Assembly: GCA_903863885.1 (NCBI GenBank) | Contig: CAIPEB010000090.1 | Coordinates: forward strand, 1 to 58,529 | Direction of reading: 5' to 3' | DNA length: 58,529 nt | Origin: an uncultured Planctomycetaceae bacterium | GTDB lineage: Bacteria > Planctomycetota > Planctomycetia > Pirellulales > Pirellulaceae | Shown here: piece by piece, positions 1 to 7,102 of the stretch | Position numbering within the stretch: the stretch's first letter is position 1 | How the letters are laid out: every line of letters begins with the position of its first letter | Position numbers and translations under genes: made by a program | Notes under the pieces: model-generated | What the model was told of the DNA's origin: nothing | What the model saw: the letters and a program-made list of their open reading frames with translations, nothing else | The model's database searches: none

Positions 1-2
1 GC

Positions 3-116
3 TTTCCGGACCGCGGCTACGTGGCCGTGGTGCGTCCACATGGCGAACGTGAGCCCCTGGAAGTCTTCATCCCGCACGACGCGTCAGGCCTGACGCTGTG
101 CGATCAGAGGAGTTGA
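3..116 (+). CDS. C-terminal end of an unidentified protein (5' truncated by window)
   Basis: An open frame enters the window and stops with TGA at 114-116. The 37 residues include PDRGYVAVVRPHGERE and end in LCDQRS. I do not recognise the family. It reads in the same direction as the following small genes, and the next ATG lies only 5 nt after its stop, so they are probably co-transcribed. The sequence GAGGAG near its 3' end likely serves as the ribosome binding site of the next gene. Confidence 0.5.
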   Translation, partial: FPDRGYVAVVRPHGEREPLEVFIPHDASGLTLCDQRS

Positions 117-121
117 TACCG

Positions 122-421
122 ATGGACGCAACCCCCGGTGCGAACCTTCATGATTCGAAACGACGCAACTCGACATCGTTCAAGGTCTGCTGGAGTCAAC
201 TGGCTGCCCGGCAACCCCGACTGCGCGACCTGGAGCGAATGGCTGAGAACGACCACCAACGCAATCTGGACTTTTGGACGGGGTGGCATGGAATCGGAAC
301 AGAGTTGCGGCAACTCGTCGGGCCGCAAGCAAGCACCGCAGATAAGAGCCTGCAGTCTCAGGAGGCTTTCGAGGTCGCGTATTCGCACCTGTTTCGGCGG
401 TTCTGGAAGGGACGGCCGTAA
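122..421 (+). CDS. Small protein of unknown function (99 aa)
   Basis: The ATG at 122 is preceded by AGAGGAG with good spacing, which makes it preferable to the in-frame GTG at 98. The product is about 99 residues, mostly polar, with tryptophans around residues 23, 51 and 54 and a basic C-terminus (FRRFWKGRP). It has no signal peptide or membrane segment and I recognise no family. It belongs to the run of small plus-strand genes at the left of the integrated element. Confidence 0.5.
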   Translation: MDATPGANLHDSKRRNSTSFKVCWSQLAARQPRLRDLERMAENDHQRNLDFWTGWHGIGTELRQLVGPQASTADKSLQSQEAFEVAYSHLFRRFWKGRP

Positions 422-516
422 TCCCCGGTGAATGGGACCACGTCGATCGACGAAGTGGAACGTCAGCGATTGTCAGTGCGGAATTTCAAAACACCAATTC
501 GAAACTGGAGACTTCA

Positions 517-801
517 ATGAGCAACTCGCTCGAAATCGTCAGCCTGTCACGCGAAGGCGGAATTGTGCAGATGGTCCTCAAGGACGGAGAGGTAACGCGA
601 AGCCTGTCGTGTGCGGCCGAAGTGGCCGAAGACCTCGGCAAACTGACGCAGCTGATTGCCGGCGATGGGAAGCGGTCATTCAGCCTCGACGTCGCTTCCT
701 GGAAACGCTGCCTGTGTGCCGCCGGATGCGATGACCAGGTCATCACTGGCGTGCCGCGATTGGAGTGCGGGACCATCGAGGCGGTCGCACCCCCAACATG
801 A
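517..801 (+). CDS. Small protein of unknown function (94 aa)
   Basis: The ATG at 517 follows a CTGGAG ribosome binding site. The 94-residue product starts MSNSLEIVSLSREGG and reads like a compact alpha/beta domain (QMVLKDGEVTRSL, then a helix-like AAEVAEDLGKLTQLIAG). Three cysteines cluster at CLCAAGC. No family was recognised. It lies between two other unknown genes of the element and is on the same strand as them. Confidence 0.5.
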   Translation: MSNSLEIVSLSREGGIVQMVLKDGEVTRSLSCAAEVAEDLGKLTQLIAGDGKRSFSLDVASWKRCLCAAGCDDQVITGVPRLECGTIEAVAPPT

Positions 802-865
802 CAACCACATCACCCCCCATAGGTTTGGTGGGTCCTTCCCCCGACTTTTGGCGGGTGTGCCCGAC

Positions 866-904
866 GGGAACAGGCACTTTTCTGCACAGACACTTTTTGT
901 TCCC
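866..904. repeat. Short REP-like inverted repeat
   Basis: GGGAACA at 866-872 is the exact reverse complement of TGTTCCC at 898-904. Between them are two near-copies of a motif, CAGGCACTTTT and CAGACACTTTT. The element lies in the spacer ahead of the gene at 926. It resembles REP-like palindromes, but one copy in the window cannot establish a repeat family. Confidence 0.35.
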
Positions 905-925
905 CCTCACATGAAGGGTAAAGAC

Positions 926-1642
926 ATGCCCACCGACAACGAGTTGCTGATCGACATCCTCGCGGCGACGGACGCGATTTTCGCTCCGTTGCGGCAAGCG
1001 GACTGGAAGTCCGAGAACGCCCGTTCGATCTTTCAGCGGGCACAACGTTTCTTCAGCTGCGGGGTTCACTGGACAAGCGGAGGAACGTCGGCCAAGCGAA
1101 AGGCGAGCTTCAATCAAATAGCCCGTCTTAGTGCTGAATCACGCCTGGAGCTCTTTCCGCCGCACGGTCTGCGACTGACCGATCAAGCGGAGTGGAACGC
1201 CCGCTCGCTGTGCGGGCTCCCCGGACTCGACGCGTCTTTGAAGCTCGTGGATCGCATTGAGAAGGCCGGGGGCTTCCGGGTCGAAGAGAACACGCTTGCC
1301 AGAACCGAATACGGCAGACCTGGGGTTACCGAAAAGCTCGTCGCCATCGAGTACCAGGCCGCACCCGCATTGGCCCGCGGATGGCTCGTCGCCGAATCGA
1401 ATCGTTCCGGGCATGTGGCCTACAGCTGCCACCGGTCGCCGGCAGCGAATCGAGTTGGTGCTGAACTCCCCGCGTCGGATCCGGAGATGCGGAAACGCTA
1501 CGAGGCCAAGTTCCGTGAGTTCCGGCACGAACTGCGATTCGCCGAACCGCTCGATGATCGGGACATCGCCCCGATTCCGCTCCCTATCGGTTGCGTACCA
1601 AAACTCTACACCGTCGCCATTACCGCCCCATGCGGACTGTGA
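926..1642 (+). CDS. Protein of unknown function (238 aa)
   Basis: The ATG at 926 (MPTDNELLIDIL) is preceded by AAGGGT at suitable spacing; an in-frame ATG at 911 is possible but has a poorer site. The 238-residue product starts with an acidic helix-like segment, has a polar middle and ends in PIPLPIGCVPKLY. It has no signal peptide or transmembrane helix. Its TGA at 1640-1642 is two bases before the ATG of the HEXXH/coiled-coil gene, so the two are almost certainly co-expressed. No family was recognised. Confidence 0.5.
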   Translation: MPTDNELLIDILAATDAIFAPLRQADWKSENARSIFQRAQRFFSCGVHWTSGGTSAKRKASFNQIARLSAESRLELFPPHGLRLTDQAEWNARSLCGLPGLDASLKLVDRIEKAGGFRVEENTLARTEYGRPGVTEKLVAIEYQAAPALARGWLVAESNRSGHVAYSCHRSPAANRVGAELPASDPEMRKRYEAKFREFRHELRFAEPLDDRDIAPIPLPIGCVPKLYTVAITAPCGL

Positions 1643-1644
1643 CT

Positions 1645-3099
1645 ATGAACACCAGAGATGCCATCGCCCTGACAAGGACCATTGCACCCGATCTGCGATT
1701 TGTGCCGGTCTACTTGTTTCGATCATCGCAGGCGTTTCCGCGTGCCCTCACACCGTTTGGTGCGTTGGGGTACACCGGCCCATTCCTGGACGTCACCTGC
1801 AGAACCTGGTTGGGTTCCTCGTGGCGAGGGCGGGGCGCCGCGATCTTCGTCAACGACGTGGCCATCGACGAGTATTGCAGCGACATCGGGATGGATCCGC
1901 GTCAGAAGTTTCTCGGCACGTTCCTGCACGAAGTTGCACACGTTCTGTCGCGAGAAATGCAGCTGTCTCCAGTCACCGACTTCCAAGCCGAAATGATGGT
2001 GACACTCACCGAACGATGGGTGGCCAGCCCAATTTGTGTCCGACAAGCTCCGTGGATTGGTCACGATGCCGCGTGGCTTCGCATTCTGTTGCATCTGCTC
2101 TACCGGGCGAATCAAGAACTTAACGAACGCATTCCGCTGAGCCTCGCTGTTCCAAACGGGAATTACGAGCTCAACACGTACGGCTTCGCGATCGACATCG
2201 GCGATGAGCCTGAACGGCTGTCGCACTTGAGCCTTGCCGAGATTCAATCTGTTTCCCCGCCTGAACCGTATCGCGAAAGATGGCTGCGTGAGACGCGGCA
2301 GTGGTTCGATCACTTGCCGGACCATGAACTATCTGATCTTGAAACGCTGGCGTGTGCCAAGCGATTGTTTCCCGTTTCTCAAAAAGGAGGATCGAAAGTG
2401 GTAACGGATCTGCTGGAAAAAATTCGCCGGAAACTGAAGGACAATGCGGCGAAGGCCGAATCGCGATTTGCAAAACTCGCGGGCCAAATCGCGGACGGAA
2501 CGGAACCGCCTTTGGCGACCGTCTCGGAAACTCTGGCTGATTCAGGCAAGACGGTGGACGACCTCAGCCAGAAGGTCTCCGATATCCGCCGTCGACGTGG
2601 TCTGCAGGCCGCGATGGAGAGATCGAAAGAGCTCGAGCAGGAGCGTTCGCAGATTGCCGCGAAGGTGGCGAAAGCCAACCAGGATCTCGAGGCGGCTGAA
2701 AGACGGCACAACGACGTGACCTGGCCGCTTCAGATTCGCATTGACGAACTAAACGCGGCGATCGCGGAGGCCAACAACGCCCGGCAACAACTACTGGTCT
2801 CCTGCAACGACGCGGAGCTTCTTGCCCAATTGGACGAAGTGTCGCGTGAATCGGAGAAATGCGTTGCCAGCCAGGCCCGAGCCCGTGGCGAGATCGAGCG
2901 ATTCAAGGAAGAACTCGACGGTCCGCGTGGTTTACGGTCGCATCTCAAGTACGAGCGAAACGCTGTCACCGAAGACGACGTTCGCCGGGTCGAAGGGTTT
3001 CTCCGCGACGCCGAGCAGCAACTTGCCACGCTGCAGTCCGAAGCCGCTGAATTGAAAGCCAAGCGGCAGCGGATCGAGGGCCTGATGATCGACGCTTGA
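1645..3099 (+). CDS. HEXXH putative metalloprotease domain followed by long coiled coil
   Basis: The 484-residue product begins MNTRDAIALT. Near residue 90 it has FLHEVAHVLSRE, a zinc-peptidase-type HEXXH helix, followed by a conserved-looking AEMMVTLTERW segment that may supply the third ligand. From about residue 252 the sequence is almost all heptad-like and charged (EKIRRKLKDNAAKAES, KELEQERSQIAAKVAK), typical of a long coiled coil with a loose resemblance to PspA-like proteins. Protease activity is inferred from the motif only. A strong internal ribosome binding site and GTG at 2398 could make the coiled-coil half separately. It lies downstream of, and close to, the gene at 926. Confidence 0.6.
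   Translation: MNTRDAIALTRTIAPDLRFVPVYLFRSSQAFPRALTPFGALGYTGPFLDVTCRTWLGSSWRGRGAAIFVNDVAIDEYCSDIGMDPRQKFLGTFLHEVAHVLSREMQLSPVTDFQAEMMVTLTERWVASPICVRQAPWIGHDAAWLRILLHLLYRANQELNERIPLSLAVPNGNYELNTYGFAIDIGDEPERLSHLSLAEIQSVSPPEPYRERWLRETRQWFDHLPDHELSDLETLACAKRLFPVSQKGGSKVVTDLLEKIRRKLKDNAAKAESRFAKLAGQIADGTEPPLATVSETLADSGKTVDDLSQKVSDIRRRRGLQAAMERSKELEQERSQIAAKVAKANQDLEAAERRHNDVTWPLQIRIDELNAAIAEANNARQQLLVSCNDAELLAQLDEVSRESEKCVASQARARGEIERFKEELDGPRGLRSHLKYERNAVTEDDVRRVEGFLRDAEQQLATLQSEAAELKAKRQRIEGLMIDA
2381..2400 (+). promoter_or_regulatory. Internal ribosome binding site and GTG start
   Basis: AAAAAGGAGG at 2381-2390 is followed by a 7-nt spacer and GTG at 2398-2400, in frame with the HEXXH gene. 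This is a better initiation site than the one at 1645. Initiation here would give a 233-residue, almost purely coiled-coil protein starting VVTDLLEKIRRK. The alternative is chance, since the stretch encodes a QKGGSK linker. Confidence 0.5.
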
Positions 3100-3111
3100 T
3101 TCATGTCGTGT

Positions 3112-3160
3112 CTCGCGTCCGGCGACCGCCTTGAGCCATTGGGCGGTTTGCCGGCGCGAG
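3112..3160 (+). terminator. GC-rich hairpin after the coiled-coil gene
   Basis: The arm 3112-3130 (starts CTCGCG, ends CCGCC) pairs with 3142-3160 (starts GGCGG, ends CGCGAG) around an 11-nt loop. There are about 16 pairs with a small internal loop. It starts 13 nt after the stop codon of the upstream gene, as a terminator or mRNA-stabilising hairpin would, but no U-tract follows. It could also be a protein-binding or repeat element. Confidence 0.5.
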
Positions 3161-3240
3161 TGCGACTGCCGCCCGTTGCGTGCGGTAACCCATCCAGGAC
3201 GAATGATCCTTACCACCTTTGCGAAAAGGGACAAACGCCA

Positions 3241-3597
3241 ATGAAAACGAAACAACCAAAGATCGACAGCAATCGGAAGCGGGCGAAGCTGTCGGATTTC
3301 ATCGCTCGTGGCACGACAACCTATTCCGTGGAAATCGATCTGATTCGCAATGAATCGATAATCCATTGGATCGTGCTGCTGACGCAGGAACTGAAAGACG
3401 CGATGGCAGCGGCGAACTATCTCGCCGAGTCGTTCAACGCGGCCGCCGCGGACTGGTTTGACGGAAACGTCATCACCAACGATCAGCTGCTGAAAGTGTC
3501 CGTACTGAAGTATTCCCGAGGAACGCTGCTCGATTTTGTCTACGATGTGCAGCCGGTCAACGCGTTCTGCCTGCCGGAAGATGACGACCAGGTGTAA
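3241..3597 (+). CDS. Protein of unknown function (118 aa)
   Basis: The ATG at 3241 follows AAAAGGGAC at 3224-3232. The product starts with a very basic stretch (MKTKQPKIDSNRKRAK) and continues with predicted helices (IIHWIVLLTQELKDAMAAAN) and an acidic tail (LPEDDDQV). It has no membrane segment or known motif. It is the last small gene before the structured leader of the recombinase operon. No function can be assigned. Confidence 0.5.
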   Translation: MKTKQPKIDSNRKRAKLSDFIARGTTTYSVEIDLIRNESIIHWIVLLTQELKDAMAAANYLAESFNAAAADWFDGNVITNDQLLKVSVLKYSRGTLLDFVYDVQPVNAFCLPEDDDQV

Positions 3598-3760
3598 CCA
3601 ATGACGGCCACAGCCGGGCGAGTCGCCGAACGACGCGGAAACTTGCCGCAAGGTTCACGAGCACAGCGATGTTGACTTCGAGTTTGGTGGTCGGCTATGC
3701 TCGTGGCGGATCGAGGTTGCTCGGTCCTGGGCTTAAGAACCCAACGTAGACAGGTGGCAA

Positions 3761-3916
3761 TCTGATGTTTTCGATCAGAGCGGGAAGGCCCGCTAGCTTG
3801 GGACTGCGCAGAAGCTGTGATCCGGACAGCCGGGGAGCAAGGCGCAATCGGACGCGTCTACGCGTCTTCTTAACCGAGTTGGCGGGCCTTTCCGTTTCTT
3901 GTTGCGCCCACGGCGC
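3761..3916 (+). ncRNA. Candidate structured leader RNA of the recombinase operon
   Basis: Positions 3781-3801 pair with 3874-3894 in 21 consecutive base pairs, four or five of them G-U wobbles, which points to RNA rather than DNA symmetry. Inside this stem, 3805-3809 pairs with 3842-3846 and encloses a hairpin (3814-3818 with 3826-3830); a second hairpin forms from 3851-3856 and 3861-3866. Flanking hairpins are 3761-3766 with 3774-3779, and 3904-3908 with 3912-3916. The last ends just before the GGAGGAA ribosome binding site of the gene at 3929. It could be a cis-regulatory leader, an attenuator (TTTCTT follows the long stem) or a recombination site that folds. It matches no riboswitch class I know. 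Confidence 0.5.
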
Positions 3917-3928
3917 GGAGGAAGCCAC

Positions 3929-4198
3929 ATGCGAGCCTCTCGACTCATGTTCGCAGGCGACGAGATTCTGAAGCACGCCAGCGAGATCACGGTCCGTCTA
4001 GTACGAGTGCAGGGACAGGTTGCCTTGCACTACGAGATCCACGGCAACGTCAACGATCCGATCTGCGATCGATTCACTCAGGGCGATGACGAGGACGACG
4101 ACTGCGACGTGCTGGAATCGCAGCCCGAGGTCGACCCCCACGAGCTGGCCCGCATGCTGCTGGGCGCCATGCAGCCGGCGAAAGGGGGTGCCGTATGA
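3929..4198 (+). CDS. Small acidic protein, first gene of recombinase operon (89 aa)
   Basis: The ATG at 3929 is preceded by GCGGAGGAAGCCAC, a strong ribosome binding site directly after the structured leader. The product starts MRASRLMFAGDEILKHAS, has a beta-like middle, an acidic run (TQGDDEDDDCD) and the tail AKGGAV. The tail is encoded by the GAAAGGGGG sequence that also forms the ribosome binding site of recombinase 1, and the stop overlaps that gene's start (ATGA at 4195). It may be a regulator or accessory factor of recombination; that is inference from position only. Confidence 0.55.
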   Translation: MRASRLMFAGDEILKHASEITVRLVRVQGQVALHYEIHGNVNDPICDRFTQGDDEDDDCDVLESQPEVDPHELARMLLGAMQPAKGGAV

Positions 4199-5400
4199 CT
4201 CCAGAAACCGTTCTGGATTTCTTCCACCGAGTTAGCGCCCGCAAGCGATCACTCAGCGCGGTCACCATCGACCAGTATTCCAGCTTTCTGCGGATCATCG
4301 AAAATGCGATGGGGCGTCAGGTGCTCATCGATGAACTGACAGAAACGATGATTCGCCAGTGCACGGAATGGATGATCAAGCAGAAATACACGCTGTCCTA
4401 TCAGCGAGTCTGCCGCGATGCAGCGGCCAAGGTGCTCTGCGACTACGCGGAACAGACGCTGCGGCAATCGGTCAGCGAAAACCCGTCCCCTGAATGGCCG
4501 CTGCTGTTGTTCCTTCGCGATGTGTACGAAGTCGAACGGAATATCAAGCCCTGCACGGCGAGACGCTACGACAAGTCAATCCGGACGTTTGGCGAGTTTG
4601 TGGGGCATCCGGTACGGCTGAATGAACTCAACGACAACCTGGCCTCCCGTTGGGTGAAGTGGCTGGGAGACGGGGGAGCACGTCCCAAGACGGTTCACGG
4701 ATTGCGACGCGACGTCCTGACGGTGTGGCGGCGCGCGGCGAAGATGAAACTCTGCCAGCCGCCAGGTGATGATATCCGCCAGGTGAAGATACCGAGGCCG
4801 ATCCCGGATGCTTGGAGCGTTGAGGAACTGTCATCCATCGTCAACGCCTGCCAGCGGATCAGCGGTTTTCTCAGCAACGGATTGCCGAGATCCAGGTACT
4901 TCCGCTGTCTGATCGAAGTTACCTACGAAACGGGCTTGCGTCGTTCGGACGTCCTGCAGCTGAATGTGTCCGATTTCAACGAGAACTGGATGATTTCGAC
5001 CATCCAGGACAAGACGCTCGACGGCCATGTGTGCTCCGTGTCGGCCGAGACGGGCAAACAGTTCATGTGGCTGGCGGATCGGCTCAAGGAGTGCGGGGAT
5101 AAGCATTGGTCGCAGCCGCTTCGCTATCCCGGCAACATGCGTCGTTGCTACGCGGTCCTGACTCGCATCCGGAAACTGGCAGGCATCACCAGCCGCGGAG
5201 CGCTGCAGAAGCTCCGCCGCACCGGGGCGACCTATGTCGAGTCGCAGTACCCGGGCGCGGCAATGCGTTTCCTGGGGCACCGCACGCCCGGTCTGGCGTA
5301 CAAACACTACGTTGATCGAACCAAGCTGGGCCCGCCGCCGCGTCCGCCGGCATTGGTTCTTTCGCTGTCATCCGTGGAACAGAAAGGGGGCACGCCATGA
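4195..5400 (+). CDS. Tyrosine recombinase 1 with two core-binding domains
   Basis: The 401-residue product is a tyrosine recombinase. The catalytic positions read R249 (TGLRRSDVL), K273 (QDKT), R341 (LQKLRRTGAT), H362 (FLGHRTP) and Y372 (KHYVD). The His usually two residues after the start of the second box is Gln338 here. Residues 5-90 and about 101-185 each look like a SAM-like core-binding domain, so the N-terminal part is doubled; typical family members have one and are about 300-350 residues. The second domain ends LTVWRRA and is followed by PDAW, a pattern shared by the other two recombinases. Start and stop overlap neighbouring genes by 4 nt (ATGA), so translation is coupled. Confidence 0.88.
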   Translation: MTPETVLDFFHRVSARKRSLSAVTIDQYSSFLRIIENAMGRQVLIDELTETMIRQCTEWMIKQKYTLSYQRVCRDAAAKVLCDYAEQTLRQSVSENPSPEWPLLLFLRDVYEVERNIKPCTARRYDKSIRTFGEFVGHPVRLNELNDNLASRWVKWLGDGGARPKTVHGLRRDVLTVWRRAAKMKLCQPPGDDIRQVKIPRPIPDAWSVEELSSIVNACQRISGFLSNGLPRSRYFRCLIEVTYETGLRRSDVLQLNVSDFNENWMISTIQDKTLDGHVCSVSAETGKQFMWLADRLKECGDKHWSQPLRYPGNMRRCYAVLTRIRKLAGITSRGALQKLRRTGATYVESQYPGAAMRFLGHRTPGLAYKHYVDRTKLGPPPRPPALVLSLSSVEQKGGTP

Positions 5401-5840
5401 CAACGCAACTCACTCGCAGACAAATGCTGTTCACGGCCGCCGCACCTCTTTCGGCCGGCGTGATTGCCGCCCCTTCGAAGCGATCGCCAAGTCTCGTCGA
5501 GCTGGCTCCGCTGCTGGCAAGCGCTGAAGCCGAATCAAACGATGGCTGCGGGTATGTCCGGCGGTTCGGTGCGATCCAGTGGAAAGAGAACGTCGTCATG
5601 TTGTACGCCAGGTGCGAGGTCAACCTGGCGGAACAGTTGCTCGAGATGGTCGGACGAATCACCGAATCGCCGCTGGCATGTTCGTGGGCACGTACCGGCG
5701 GGGCGTGGTGCCTGTTCGTCAACGGAGACTTGCCAGCAGTTCGCGAACGACTGGCGGCCATCGTTCCGCCCGGCTGGCGTCAATCAACGGATCGCGTCGC
5801 CAGTGTCTGCTGGGGCGATCCGAAAGGAGGTGTGGCATGA
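5397..5840 (+). CDS. Small protein with Tat-like signal between recombinases (147 aa)
   Basis: The start overlaps the stop of recombinase 1 (ATGA) after AGAAAGGGGG. The N-terminus, MTTQLTRRQMLFTAAAPL, has the twin arginines followed by a short hydrophobic stretch and AAP, as in Tat signal peptides; cleavage would fall near residue 25. The rest is about 120 residues with cysteines in CGYVRRFG, ARCEVNL, ACSW, WCLF and VCWG. I recognise no family. An exported protein inside a recombinase operon would be surprising, so the Tat reading is tentative. The C-terminus PKGGVA is again encoded by the next gene's ribosome binding site. Confidence 0.55.
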   Translation: MTTQLTRRQMLFTAAAPLSAGVIAAPSKRSPSLVELAPLLASAEAESNDGCGYVRRFGAIQWKENVVMLYARCEVNLAEQLLEMVGRITESPLACSWARTGGAWCLFVNGDLPAVRERLAAIVPPGWRQSTDRVASVCWGDPKGGVA

Positions 5841-7102
5841 CTGGATTCAAACAGAAGCGTATCAGCCACGCCCGGGCGAACAGCCTGGTTCGCTATTTTC
5901 ACCGCCATTTCTATCCGGACAAGCTGGCCGACAAGTCACCGCACACGCCGACGCAGTACGAGCGGGCAGTCACGAAACTGTGTCAGTACGCGGCCAGGGA
6001 TATCACCATCGGCGAAATCAACGAGCGGATCCTGGACCGTTTCGCCGAATGGTGCATCACTTCCGGCATCGCCTACGAAACCGCCAGGAAGTATCGGGCG
6101 TACGTCCGAGCCATTGTCAGGCATGCTCGCCCTGGAATGTGCCCCAAGCAGTCGGGACGCAGGCCGCACGAAGAACCGCCCGGCGACGATCCTGAGGCGG
6201 AATTGAAACCCGCCGGATCGCTCTGGGAGTTTTTCGAGACCAAGTATCGCCGCCAGCGACTGGCCGGAGGCACTGAGGGACAGGGGCAGCAAATCGAGAT
6301 TGCAATGCGGCGATTGTGCAAGCAACTGGGCCGAGCAGCGATGCTCGCCGATCTGACGGACGAACTGATCCGCGAGCATCAGGCGTGGATGCTCGACGAC
6401 GGATACAGTCCGAAGACGGTCAACAGCGCCTGCGGGCATCTGCTTTCGGTCTGGCGATTCGCGTATCAGTTGCGAGCGATCCAGGAACTGCCGAGAGTGG
6501 CGAGGATTCGGGAATATCAGCGGCTGCCGGTCGCGTGGAAGCTGGATGAATTCGAGCGACTGTTGGACGCCACCAACACGCGCCGCGGGATGTACGGCGA
6601 TGTGCCGGCCGCTCAGTGGTGGCGGGCCTTGCTCCTGGTTGTGTACGACACGGCGATCCGCTGCCGAGCGGTGCTGTCGATCGAGCGGTGCCACCTAGAC
6701 ATCGAAACCGGCTGGCTGATGGTGCCCGCCGAGAACATGAAGGCACGTGTTGAGCAGCGTTTCAAATTAAGCGACCAGACGACAGAGGCGGTGCGGGCGA
6801 TCTGGTTTCCAAGACGTCGATTCCTATTCCCGCACAAGTCGCGAAACTGGTTCCACCGGAACTACGGCCGCTTGCTTGAGGCAGCCGGACTACCGAGGAC
6901 CGCGAGGGACCAACTGCACAAGATCCGCAGGACAACCGCGAGCATCGTCGCGAAAGAAGTCGGCATCGCTGCTGCGGTGCGTCTGCTGGGGCACTCGACC
7001 GAGACGGTGACGAAGAACTACATCGACCCGACGTTCATCTCGACGCATGAAGTTGTCGAATCGCTGCCGCGACCCGTCACCACGAAAGGGGGTGCGGAAT
7101 GA
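5837..7102 (+). CDS. Tyrosine recombinase 2 with two core-binding domains
   Basis: The start is at 5837, after AAAGGAGGTG with 5-6 nt spacing, and overlaps the previous stop by 4 nt. The 421-residue product has the complete catalytic set: R275 (DTAIRCRA), K302 (ENMKAR), H361 and R364 (LHKIRRTT), H386 (LLGHST) and Y395 (KNYIDP). Two core-binding-like domains lie at about residues 14-97 and 128-212; a polar linker rich in Pro and acidic residues joins them. The second ends LSVWRFA, followed by PVAW, as in its neighbours. It is the only one of the three with His at the first position of the second box, so it may be the most canonical catalyst. Confidence 0.88.
   Translation: MTGFKQKRISHARANSLVRYFHRHFYPDKLADKSPHTPTQYERAVTKLCQYAARDITIGEINERILDRFAEWCITSGIAYETARKYRAYVRAIVRHARPGMCPKQSGRRPHEEPPGDDPEAELKPAGSLWEFFETKYRRQRLAGGTEGQGQQIEIAMRRLCKQLGRAAMLADLTDELIREHQAWMLDDGYSPKTVNSACGHLLSVWRFAYQLRAIQELPRVARIREYQRLPVAWKLDEFERLLDATNTRRGMYGDVPAAQWWRALLLVVYDTAIRCRAVLSIERCHLDIETGWLMVPAENMKARVEQRFKLSDQTTEAVRAIWFPRRRFLFPHKSRNWFHRNYGRLLEAAGLPRTARDQLHKIRRTTASIVAKEVGIAAAVRLLGHSTETVTKNYIDPTFISTHEVVESLPRPVTTKGGAE

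Noticed and set aside
3739-3894. Integron attC-like site (ACCCAAC followed by a long imperfect hairpin)
   Set aside because: There is no matching GTTRRRY box at the far side of the hairpin and no integron integrase; the long stem with G-U pairs fits RNA better.
3755-3895. Cobalamin or glycine riboswitch in the leader
   Set aside because: The conserved boxes of these classes are missing despite a folded structure.
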